Shown here: in pieces, positions 42,828 through 50,781 of the stretch
Numbering within the stretch: position 1 is the stretch's first letter
Layout of the letters: each line of letters opens with the position of its first letter
Source of the DNA: Pseudomonadota bacterium
GTDB taxonomy: Bacteria > Desulfobacterota > Desulfobacteria > Desulfobacterales > JAHIVH01
NCBI GenBank assembly: GCA_018816735.1
Contig: JAHIVH010000047.1
Coordinates: 1-64,000 of the forward strand
DNA length: 64,000 bases
Direction: 5' to 3'
Notes under the pieces: model-generated
The model's database searches: none
Told to the model about the DNA's origin: nothing
What the model saw: the letters and a program-made list of their open reading frames with translations, nothing else
Made by a program: the position numbers and the translations under genes

Positions 42828-43148
42828 TTAATACAGTTTTTCAATTTTGATTGAAGCTTCCTGAGGCAGGGCCAGATCAGCCTCAACCTCAATTGTTTTT
42901 AAAATTCCCGAAGGGACAATACACGAAGGATGGGGGAGATGCTGGCTTGCCACATCACAGGTTCGGGTAAGTTTTAATGTTCTGAAAATTTCATCATACG
43001 GATCAATTTCATCCATTTCTGCGGCCAGTTTTTTGATGTTTTCGCAATTGCTGCTGATTGTCAGCTTGATTCTGCCGTTTCCCCGCTTATGCGCTTCAAC
43101 AACCGTGATCAACCCGCACACCCCACCGCTAATAATTCCTTTTGTCAT
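42828..43148 (-). CDS. DUF6951-like small protein
   Basis: The ATG at 43148 is chosen because the family begins MTKGIISGGVCGLITVVEA. The frame is open 13 codons upstream. The 106 residues include a Cys in SGGVCG, NCENIKKLAAEMDEIDPYDE and VASQHLPHPSCIVPSGILKT. The pattern of a central Cys, a PHxxC motif and a final VEADLALP strand is shared by a family of small proteins seen in anaerobes, which I believe corresponds to DUF6951. The function is unknown, and metal or cofactor binding is conceivable from the Cys/His pairs. Confidence 0.55.
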   Translation of the reverse strand: MTKGIISGGVCGLITVVEAHKRGNGRIKLTISSNCENIKKLAAEMDEIDPYDEIFRTLKLTRTCDVASQHLPHPSCIVPSGILKTIEVEADLALPQEASIKIEKLY

Positions 43149-43438
43149 ATAATATGGATTCCTGAATCTTTTGAACAAGACAATCAATGTCCTGATGGAT
43201 GAACACCCGAAAAAATATTTTTATTTCAGTTCCTTAACTGGGTATATTAAAAAATTTGATGAGTCAATAAAAAATAACAACGTTCATACCTATAATCAAT
43301 TGGTTAACGTTCTAATTTCCCATGCAAAAAAAATACAGTTCCAACCTTAACCCATTATTCCTGTTGACAATCTATCTATTTTAGGATAACAATGTTGTTA
43401 AGCAAAACCACTGTTTACAATAATACTATAGGTGAAAA

Positions 43439-44596
43439 ATGACTGGTCATCGTTTGATAGCAATACAAATACTGCTTTCTATCTTGTTTATTGGCTGCAA
43501 TATTTCAGGAACCGTTACAGATCTGGACACCCCTATAGCCGGCGTGACCCTGACATTATCCGGCAATGACATTGAACGGACAGTTGTGACAGGTGAGGAC
43601 GGCAAATATACCTTTAAATCAATCCCTGATGGTGAATATCAAGTGACACCCAGCATGGACGGATATGTATTTTACCCCAAAATGCAACCGGTCATTCTTA
43701 TGGGGGGAAATATCTTCCAGATTAATTTTGAAAATTTTGACACCGCTTTTGAATCCATCTCTCTATTGTCAATCACTGGGGCCGAATTTGTAAAATCAGG
43801 GGCTGATTTGAAAATTATGGCTGTGGGAACCTATAAAGACGGGAAAGATATCATTGTTTCCGAATTTTTGAGATGGCAAAGTGAAGATGAGGGTGTTTGT
43901 ACAATTAATGAGTACTCACAGTTAACAAAACTGGCCACAGGGGTGAGCCCTGGCACAACAACATTGATTGCCGGAACAGACGTTCACCATGCGGAAATGT
44001 CCCTTGAGGTCAGGGATAAATTTTATATGGATACCGATATACTGATACCTGATATTCCGCCTCCGCCAACGTTTCCTAAAGGCTATATAGCCGGGTGCTG
44101 CATTGAAACCTGCTTATGGGCTGTTCTTCATGCCAAAGGTATGGATATGAGCATAGAGGAAATCACTGCCACAGGGAATATGCACCTGGACGGCTGGGGA
44201 TTGAGTTCGATTGAAATCGTTGACGTGTTAAAGAAGCTGGGGGTTAACCACAAATTCACCTATGCACAAAAGATTGAAAGTTTCTTGTTTATTTGCGCCC
44301 AGACCTATGAAGACATCCTGAGAGAAAAAGTCATTGCAAGAGTGAAGGAAGGTGTTCCGGTAATGTTTGGTTTAAAATATCTGCCTTACTTCTATAATTA
44401 CCTGCCGCTTCCCATGGATCATTTTGTACTGGCAGTCGGGTACAACGAAGAAACAGATGAAATTATCTATAATGACATCAACCAGGTAAACAGAACAACA
44501 GTGACAAAACTCATTGATGCATCCTTTGGCTACACTGCCCTCAATTTTTATGACGTCATCTGGGTGGTCGAATTCCCGGATTATAAAACACCCTGA
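43439..44596 (+). CDS. Lipoprotein with CarboxypepD_reg and BIG domains and a C39-like cysteine peptidase
   Basis: The signal peptide ends ILFIGC (Cys20). Residues about 20-100 are a carboxypeptidase-regulatory-like domain (GTVTDLDTPIAGVTLTLSGN; DGKYTFKSIPDGEYQVTPS). About 110-195 is a bacterial Ig (BIG2) domain (LKIMAVGTYKDGKD; ATGVSPGTTTLIAG). A proline linker follows. About 215-385 is a papain-fold C39-like domain with catalytic Cys in GYIAGCCIETCLWAVLH, and His and an Asp/Asn partner in PMDHFVLAVGYNEETDE and IIYNDINQ. It is an envelope or surface peptidase, or a pseudo-transglutaminase of this fold. The gene is flanked by AT-rich sequence. No ABC exporter lies nearby, so it is not a bacteriocin maturation peptidase in the usual sense. 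Confidence 0.78.
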   Translation: MTGHRLIAIQILLSILFIGCNISGTVTDLDTPIAGVTLTLSGNDIERTVVTGEDGKYTFKSIPDGEYQVTPSMDGYVFYPKMQPVILMGGNIFQINFENFDTAFESISLLSITGAEFVKSGADLKIMAVGTYKDGKDIIVSEFLRWQSEDEGVCTINEYSQLTKLATGVSPGTTTLIAGTDVHHAEMSLEVRDKFYMDTDILIPDIPPPPTFPKGYIAGCCIETCLWAVLHAKGMDMSIEEITATGNMHLDGWGLSSIEIVDVLKKLGVNHKFTYAQKIESFLFICAQTYEDILREKVIARVKEGVPVMFGLKYLPYFYNYLPLPMDHFVLAVGYNEETDEIIYNDINQVNRTTVTKLIDASFGYTALNFYDVIWVVEFPDYKTP

Positions 44597-44606
44597 TCAC
44601 ACGACA

Positions 44607-44641
44607 CCCCTTTTTCGATTCCTCAAAAATCGAAAAAGGGG
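44607..44641. terminator. Long hairpin after the peptidase gene
   Basis: CCCCTTTTTCGATT at 44607-44620 pairs perfectly with AATCGAAAAAGGGG at 44628-44641, with a 7-base loop. It lies 10 bases past the peptidase stop. It lacks a following T-tract but is a strong RNA hairpin. Confidence 0.6.
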
Positions 44642-44847
44642 AAGGTGTTCGCCAGTCTCCATGCTCTCAAAAAAATGGGTGGCATTGCCATATCCATATT
44701 TACATCCTGCATGAAGTTTTGTTATAGTACATTCCATATTTTTCATCGCCCGTAAATAAATTCAGACATCGTGCCCCTGGTTCCAGGATATTTGATTTAA
44801 AACGCTTCACCCATATAAAAAAACGTTCGTGGTAAAGGAAAAAAATC

Positions 44848-46860
44848 ATGTCCAATCGATTCATCAATACATCCTTAAGGAAAAATCCTCATCCCATGTT
44901 ATCTCCGCTTACGCCCATGAAGGCCAGAAAAGGGAAGGTCGTCACAGCCGAGGAAGCGGTCAGCGTGATTCAGAATAACGACACCATAGCCTTTGGCGGG
45001 TTTGTGGGAGTCGGATTTGCCGAAGAAATCGCCATCACCCTTGAAAAACGGTTTAAGGACACCGGCTCACCCAAAAATCTCACCCTTGTATATGCGGCCG
45101 GCATGGGGGACGGGAAATCAAAAGGATTGAATCATATCGCCCATAAAGGGCTTCTCAAAAAGGTCATCGGCGGCCATTGGGGTCTGGTTCCAAAACTGCA
45201 GGAACTTGCCGTCAATAATGACATAGAAGCATATAACTTACCCCAGGGCGTCATTGCCCATATGTACCGTGATATTTCCGCAAAAAAACCAAGAACCATA
45301 ACAACGGTCGGCCTGAATACATTTGTAGACCCAAGACTTGAGGGTGGTCGCTTAAATTCCAGCTCAACGGAGAATCTGGTTGAGTTGATAGAATTCGACG
45401 GAAAAACCTATCTCTCCTACAAAACAATGCCCATTCATGTGGCGGTTATCAGAGGCACTACGGCTGATATGAACGGCAATATCACCATGGAACGGGAGGC
45501 ACTGACCCTTGAGACACTCTCTCTTGCAACCGCTGCAAAAAACTCAAACGGGTTTGTCATTGCCCAGGTGGAACGGATTGCGGAGAACGGTTCCCTTAAT
45601 CCCAGACAGGTCAAAATACCGGGCATTCTTGTGGACTGCGTGGTTGTCTCCCATCCTGAAAACCATATGCAGACTTTCGATTATCAATATAACCCGGCTT
45701 TCAGCAGCGAAATTCATGTTCCCATGCAATCCATAAGCCCCATGCCTCTGGATATCCGAAAAGTGATTGCACGCCGTGCCGCATTTGAACTGGAGGCAAA
45801 CAGCATCACCAATCTGGGAATCGGTATGCCTGAAGGGATCGCCCAGGTGGCCAATGAAGAAAAAATCCTCGATTTCATCACCCTTACCGCAGAACCGGGG
45901 CTTATTGGCGGAATCCCGGCAGGGGGGTTGAGTTTTGGGGCAGGCACAAACGCAGATGCCATTATCGATCAGCCGTATCAATTTGATTTTTATGATGGCG
46001 GCGGTCTTGATATCGCATTTCTGGGCCTTGCCCAGGCAGACCAAAAGGGAAACCTGAATGTCAGCAAATTCGGCCCGAAAATCGCAGGCGCAGGTGGATT
46101 CATCAATATCAGCCAGAATGCCCAGAAAGTTGTTTTTGTAGGCACATTTACGGCCAAGAACCTGGATGTCACCATTAAAAACGGGCAGTTGCGGATTTTA
46201 AAGGAAGGCGATGTCAAAAAATTCATTGAGGAAGTGGAGCAGATCACGTTCAGCGGTAACTATGCCATCGAGCGGGGCCAGCCGGTTCTTTTTATCACGG
46301 AAAGATGCGTATTTTCGCTTGGGGCTCTGGGTATGGAACTGATTGAAATCGCCCCGGGCATCGATCTTCAAAAAGACATTCTTGATCAGATGGCATTCAA
46401 ACCCGTTATAAACGGTCAGCCCAGGCTGATGGATGAACGGATTTTTTTTGATGAGCCCATGGGATTGAAAAACGAACTGCTTGCCATATCCCTGGATGAC
46501 CGCCTGAGCTATGATCCGGAAAAGAATTTCTTCTTTGTGAACTTTGAAGGTCTTTCAGTGAATTACGCTGAAGATATTGATAATATCAGGAAATCCGTTG
46601 AAAAAGTGCTCATGCCGCTTGACAAGAAAGTGTATACCATTGTCAATTACGACAATTTTTCAATCAACCCTGAAATCATCGACGCCTATACGCTCATGGT
46701 CGATGAAATTGTCAAACGGTTTTATATCGGGGTCACCCGATACACCACCAGCACATTTTTAAGAATGAAACTGGGTGAAGCCTTGATGAAAAGAAAGGCA
46801 TCTCCGCATATTTACGAAAGCAGTGACGAAGCAAGAAAAGCGTTGCTCCGGTCAAAATGA
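44848..46860 (+). CDS. Fused family-I acyl-CoA:carboxylate CoA-transferase
   Basis: AAGG lies before the ATG. The 670-residue protein joins alpha (about 25-280: [43 protein letters not shown]) and beta subunits (about 310-520), with the catalytic Glu in [18 protein letters not shown] and a [19 protein letters not shown] segment, like propionate CoA-transferase and YdiF. It has about 150 extra C-terminal residues ([35 protein letters not shown]) absent from short forms. It moves CoA between short-chain acids in the cytoplasm. It has its own terminator and is probably monocistronic. Confidence 0.88.
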   Translation: MSNRFINTSLRKNPHPMLSPLTPMKARKGKVVTAEEAVSVIQNNDTIAFGGFVGVGFAEEIAITLEKRFKDTGSPKNLTLVYAAGMGDGKSKGLNHIAHKGLLKKVIGGHWGLVPKLQELAVNNDIEAYNLPQGVIAHMYRDISAKKPRTITTVGLNTFVDPRLEGGRLNSSSTENLVELIEFDGKTYLSYKTMPIHVAVIRGTTADMNGNITMEREALTLETLSLATAAKNSNGFVIAQVERIAENGSLNPRQVKIPGILVDCVVVSHPENHMQTFDYQYNPAFSSEIHVPMQSISPMPLDIRKVIARRAAFELEANSITNLGIGMPEGIAQVANEEKILDFITLTAEPGLIGGIPAGGLSFGAGTNADAIIDQPYQFDFYDGGGLDIAFLGLAQADQKGNLNVSKFGPKIAGAGGFINISQNAQKVVFVGTFTAKNLDVTIKNGQLRILKEGDVKKFIEEVEQITFSGNYAIERGQPVLFITERCVFSLGALGMELIEIAPGIDLQKDILDQMAFKPVINGQPRLMDERIFFDEPMGLKNELLAISLDDRLSYDPEKNFFFVNFEGLSVNYAEDIDNIRKSVEKVLMPLDKKVYTIVNYDNFSINPEIIDAYTLMVDEIVKRFYIGVTRYTTSTFLRMKLGEALMKRKASPHIYESSDEARKALLRSK

Positions 46861-46867
46861 CACCTGG

Positions 46868-46891
46868 CCTGGTCCTCAAGGACCAGGTTTT
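46868..46891 (+). terminator. Rho-independent terminator
   Basis: CCTGGTCC-TCAA-GGACCAGG forms a perfect 8-bp stem followed by TTTT, 7 bases after the CoA-transferase stop. Confidence 0.85.
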
Positions 46892-47052
46892 CGGTATTAA
46901 ATAATATTTGTTTTTTTTAAAAATAGGGATTATCGGCCTGCTTTTCTTGTATTCTGATAACACGCGAATCTTAATTTTTTAATCCTGAAAAAAACCTCCT
47001 CCAAAATCTACAAAACCACAGAACCAATCGGAATTCTTTCAAAAAATTCTGT

Positions 47053-47080
47053 TTGACATATGAAGGGTATTCTGTACTAT
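47053..47080 (+). promoter_or_regulatory. Candidate sigma-70 promoter for serC-serA
   Basis: TTGACA at 47053-47058 and TACTAT at 47075-47080 with 16 bases between, about 115 bases upstream of serC. The 333-base gap 46861-47194 holds only this, the terminator and an unremarkable leader. Confidence 0.5.
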
Positions 47081-47194
47081 TGTGTCCTTCTTGGAAATTT
47101 TTCAACCATTTTGACCGAACGAATGGGTGATTTTCAACACAAAATACCTTCTGGTCAATTTAACAAATATAGTAAGAAAAAAAGGAACACAATT

Positions 47195-48283
47195 ATGAAG
47201 GAAAAACGAATTTACAATTTCAATGCTGGCCCGGCATGCCTGCCATTACCTGTGCTTGAAGAAATACAGGCCTCTTTTTTGAATTTCAATGGCAGCGGCA
47301 TGTCCATTACCGAGATAAGCCACAGATCCAAGTGGTTCGATGATGTGATCAATGATGCGATCGCAAGAACCAAAAGACTTTTAAAACTGGACGACACCTA
47401 CCATGTTCTCTTCCTTCAGGGCGGCGCAAGCATGCAGTTCTGCATGATCCCCATGAACTTTCTTGCAGATGGCCGCACAGCTGATTATGTCAATACCGGG
47501 ACGTGGTCCACCAAAGCCATCAAGGAGGCTGAAATTCTGGGCAAAAAAATAAACGTGGTCGCATCATCAGAAGACAGGAATTTTTCATATATTCCCAAAA
47601 ATATTCAATTTAATTCAGATGCCACCTTCGTGCATATCACCTCCAACAATACGATAAAAGGGACCCAGTGGGCCTCTTTCCCGGATACCAAGGGCGTTCC
47701 GATCATTTCAGACATGTCATCGGACATCATGAGCAGGCCCCTTGACGTGAAAAAATTCGGCATGATTTATGCCGGTGCCCAGAAAAATATCGGACCGGCC
47801 GGTGTATGCATGGTAATCATCCGGGATGACATGCTGAAGCTGATTCCTAAAAATCTGCCAGCCATGCTGAAATACACGACCCATTCAGACAAGAATTCCA
47901 TGTACAACACCCCGCCCTGTTTTGGCATTTATACGATTCAACTGGTGATGAAATGGCTGGAAGAAACCATAGGCGGCCTTGAAAACATGGAAAAGTTCAA
48001 TCAGAAGAAAGCAGCCTTGCTTTATGATTTTATGAACGGCAGCGATTTCTATAAGGCAACCGCAGACCCGGACAGCCAGTCGCTGATGAATGTCACTTTC
48101 AGACTGCCCACAGAAGCGCTTGAAAAGGAATTTATAAAGCAATCAATTGAAAACGATTTTGGGGGACTGAAAGGGCATCGTTCCGTGGGGGGATGCCGGG
48201 CATCCATTTACAATGCAACACCTGAAGGTGCTGTGGATGCGCTTGTGGATTTCATGAAAACATTTGAAAAGAAAAACGGGTAG
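47195..48283 (+). CDS. serC: Phosphoserine aminotransferase
   Basis: The ATG at 47195 has AAAGGAA at good spacing and begins with the family start MKEKRIYNFNAGPACLPLPV; the open frame further upstream is leader. The 363-residue fold-type I PLP enzyme has VLFLQGGASMQFCMIPMN, the PLP-binding HITSNNTIKGTQWASFP, and the Schiff-base Lys in MIYAGAQKNIGPAGVCMVII. It converts 3-phosphohydroxypyruvate to phosphoserine with glutamate. It is followed by serA after 82 bases, so the two serine-biosynthesis steps form one operon. Confidence 0.96.
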   Translation: MKEKRIYNFNAGPACLPLPVLEEIQASFLNFNGSGMSITEISHRSKWFDDVINDAIARTKRLLKLDDTYHVLFLQGGASMQFCMIPMNFLADGRTADYVNTGTWSTKAIKEAEILGKKINVVASSEDRNFSYIPKNIQFNSDATFVHITSNNTIKGTQWASFPDTKGVPIISDMSSDIMSRPLDVKKFGMIYAGAQKNIGPAGVCMVIIRDDMLKLIPKNLPAMLKYTTHSDKNSMYNTPPCFGIYTIQLVMKWLEETIGGLENMEKFNQKKAALLYDFMNGSDFYKATADPDSQSLMNVTFRLPTEALEKEFIKQSIENDFGGLKGHRSVGGCRASIYNATPEGAVDALVDFMKTFEKKNG

Positions 48284-48365
48284 GCAGCGCTGGCTTTCTT
48301 GCGTGCAAACGGATTTCAGACCGGCTGTCGACTGACGTGAATGATCAACATAAAAGGAAAGAAAA

Positions 48366-49949
48366 ATGAAAGTTTTAATCAGTGATAATTTAGGAGAAGC
48401 AGGGATCAAAATCTTTCAGGATGAAGAAGGCATTGAAGTTGATGTCAAAACCGGCCTTTCCCCTGATGAGCTTAAAAAAATAATAGGCAATTATAACGCT
48501 CTGGTCATCAGAAGTGCCACAAAAGTAACCGAGGATCTGCTTGAATCAGCCACAAACCTGAAAGTCGTGGGAAGAGCAGGCATCGGTCTTGACAACGTGG
48601 ATATTCCTGCAGCGACCAAACATGGCGTTGCCGTGATGAATACACCGGGCGGCAATGTGGTGACCACTGCTGAACATGCGATTTCCCTGATGATGGCACT
48701 CACCAGGAATATTCCCCAGGGAACCGCATCCATGAAAGCGGGCAAGTGGGATAAAAAGAAACTTCAGGGACGGGAAATTTTCAACAAAACCCTCGGCGTC
48801 GTCGGTTATGGCAATATCGGGTCGATTGTGGCGGACAGGGCACGGGGCCTTAAAATGAACGTGATCATCTATGATCCCTATGTCACGCCCGAGACCATCG
48901 AAAAGGCCGGATATGAAAGCGTAACGCTTGAAACATTATACCAGCGTTCAGATTATATCACGATTCATGTACCCAAGCTGAAACAGACCATCAACCTGAT
49001 CAACAAGGAAGCCATCAGTCAGATGAAAGATGGCGTCATGCTGATCAACGCCGCCCGTGGCGGTATTGTGGATGAAACCGCCCTTTACGATGCACTGAAA
49101 TCCGGAAAAATTGCAGGCGCAGCCCTGGATGTATTTGAAACAGAGCCCCCCAAAGATTCACCGCTTCTGGAACTGGACAACCTCATCTGTACGCCCCATC
49201 TGGGTGCCTCCACCAAAGAGGCCCAGACCAATGTGGCTGTGGCGGTTGCCGAGCAGATTATCGCATATCTCAAGCACAATACGGTGATCAATGCGGTCAA
49301 TGTACCTTCTGTAACAGGCGAGCTTCTTGAAAAACTCACGCCTTATATTTTCATTGCAGACCGGATGGGAACCATGCATGCCCAGCTCGTAACCGGTCCA
49401 CTTGAGGAAGTGAAAATTGAATATATGGGTAATTTCCAGGGACTTGACATGGCACCTGTCACCACAGCCGCCATAAAAGGGCTTTTGACCCCGCTTATCA
49501 AAGATGACGTCAATTCTGTGAATGCACCCGTCCTTGCAAAAAAAATGGGCATTGCGATTACGGAGACAAGCAGCGATGAGTCCCATGAATTCACAAACCT
49601 GATCACCATCAAAGTAAAAACGCCTGAAAAAGAATCTTTGCTCTCAGGAACCGTATTTGGCAAGAGTGATCCCAAAATCGTCCGGATTAACAAATTCAGG
49701 CTTGAGGTTCACCCCAAAGGCCATCTTGCCCTGATTTACAACGACAACAAACCCGGAGCTATTGGAAAAATCGGTACCATTCTGGGAGACCTCAATATCA
49801 ATATCGCCCAGATGACGGTGGGCAGAAGGGAAATTGACGGGGATGAAAATATTATTTTGCTGAGCACGGATCAGCCCATGAGCCAGGAAGCGCTTAAAAA
49901 ACTCTCCGAACTTTCCCTCGTGAACAATATCATTCCGCTTGAATTGTAA
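48366..49949 (+). CDS. serA: D-3-phosphoglycerate dehydrogenase
   Basis: The 527-residue protein is the long (type I) form. The substrate domain starts MKVLISDNLGEAGIKIFQ. The NAD-binding domain has VVGYGNIGSIVADRARG, the Arg in INAARGGIVDETALYDAL, Glu in DVFETEPP and His in CTPHLGASTKEAQ. The intervening ASB domain (about 320-450) is followed by a C-terminal ACT domain (HLALIYNDNKPGAIGKIG) that usually mediates serine feedback. It catalyses the first step of serine synthesis. AAAGGAAAG precedes the ATG. A strong terminator follows. Confidence 0.96.
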   Translation: MKVLISDNLGEAGIKIFQDEEGIEVDVKTGLSPDELKKIIGNYNALVIRSATKVTEDLLESATNLKVVGRAGIGLDNVDIPAATKHGVAVMNTPGGNVVTTAEHAISLMMALTRNIPQGTASMKAGKWDKKKLQGREIFNKTLGVVGYGNIGSIVADRARGLKMNVIIYDPYVTPETIEKAGYESVTLETLYQRSDYITIHVPKLKQTINLINKEAISQMKDGVMLINAARGGIVDETALYDALKSGKIAGAALDVFETEPPKDSPLLELDNLICTPHLGASTKEAQTNVAVAVAEQIIAYLKHNTVINAVNVPSVTGELLEKLTPYIFIADRMGTMHAQLVTGPLEEVKIEYMGNFQGLDMAPVTTAAIKGLLTPLIKDDVNSVNAPVLAKKMGIAITETSSDESHEFTNLITIKVKTPEKESLLSGTVFGKSDPKIVRINKFRLEVHPKGHLALIYNDNKPGAIGKIGTILGDLNINIAQMTVGRREIDGDENIILLSTDQPMSQEALKKLSELSLVNNIIPLEL

Positions 49950-49969
49950 AACCTATCTGTTTTAATATT

Positions 49970-50008
49970 AAAAAAGGGCGAACAGGTCATCACCTGGCGC
50001 CCTTTTTT
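49970..50008 (+). terminator. Rho-independent terminator of serC-serA
   Basis: AAAAAAGGGCG and CGCCCTTTTTT enclose an inner stem CAGGT/ACCTG and end in a T-run about 20 bases after the serA stop. Confidence 0.88.
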
Positions 50009-50206
50009 ATTTTTCGTTATACTGAAAAATCTGGCATAAAATCTTGACAGATTTCAGGGGCTACAGCATAATATCTTTAAAAAAAATAGCTCACAAATTC
50101 AGCAAGATGATTCATGTTATGGACGTGATGGGTAATTTAATCAGGTTCGTTAGCTTTATTAAGGTCTTTCCGTTTACTACTAACTATTAAAAAGGATTAA
50201 AAAGAC

Positions 50207-50731
50207 ATGTTTCCAGAAGTGAAAATCAAAAAAATTCTCTATGCCACGGATCTTTCGGAATATGCCAGAAAGGCATTCGCCTATGCAGTAAGCCTTGCCA
50301 GTAAATATGATGCCAGTATTACCATTCTTCATACGATCATCGACGCGCCCAATATCTATTCAAGCGCTCTGGGTTATGTGGGCAAGGAAAAATGGGAGGA
50401 AATCAAAAACGAACACATGGAAGAAGCAAGGGGTGCATTAATCGGCAAAAAGCGGGAAAATGTACCTATCCGGGAGATCCTGACCCATTTTTACGAAAAC
50501 GCCAAACAGAAGTTCGAAGATCAGCCATTCATGATGGATGAGATTGTCATTACAAAAGGCAATCCGGTTGAAGAGATACTTCGCCAGTCTGAAGAAAGAA
50601 ACTGTGATCTGATCGTTATGGGCTCTCATGGACATGGCGGAATATTGGATGCCATGATCGGAAGCATTTCACAGAAAGTACTCCGGCGTTCAAAAAAATC
50701 GGTCTTTCTTGTGAGACTTCCGGAAAAATAA
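50207..50731 (+). CDS. Universal stress protein (single UspA domain)
   Basis: AAAGGATT precedes the ATG region. The 174-residue protein is one UspA domain: IKKILYATDLSEYARKAFAY at the N-terminus, an insertion with HMEEARGALIGKKRENV, and the ATP-binding end DLIVMGSHGHGGILDAMIGS then ISQKVLRRSKKSVFLVR. The G-2x-G-9x-G-S/T motif is present, so ATP binding is likely. It lies upstream of the subtilase gene with a 50-base gap, but functional linkage is not evident. Confidence 0.9.
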   Translation: MFPEVKIKKILYATDLSEYARKAFAYAVSLASKYDASITILHTIIDAPNIYSSALGYVGKEKWEEIKNEHMEEARGALIGKKRENVPIREILTHFYENAKQKFEDQPFMMDEIVITKGNPVEEILRQSEERNCDLIVMGSHGHGGILDAMIGSISQKVLRRSKKSVFLVRLPEK

Positions 50732-50781
50732 TTTTCAGGTTCGCATGTGATCCGTTGCCATTAAAAAATTAGAGGCCTAAT

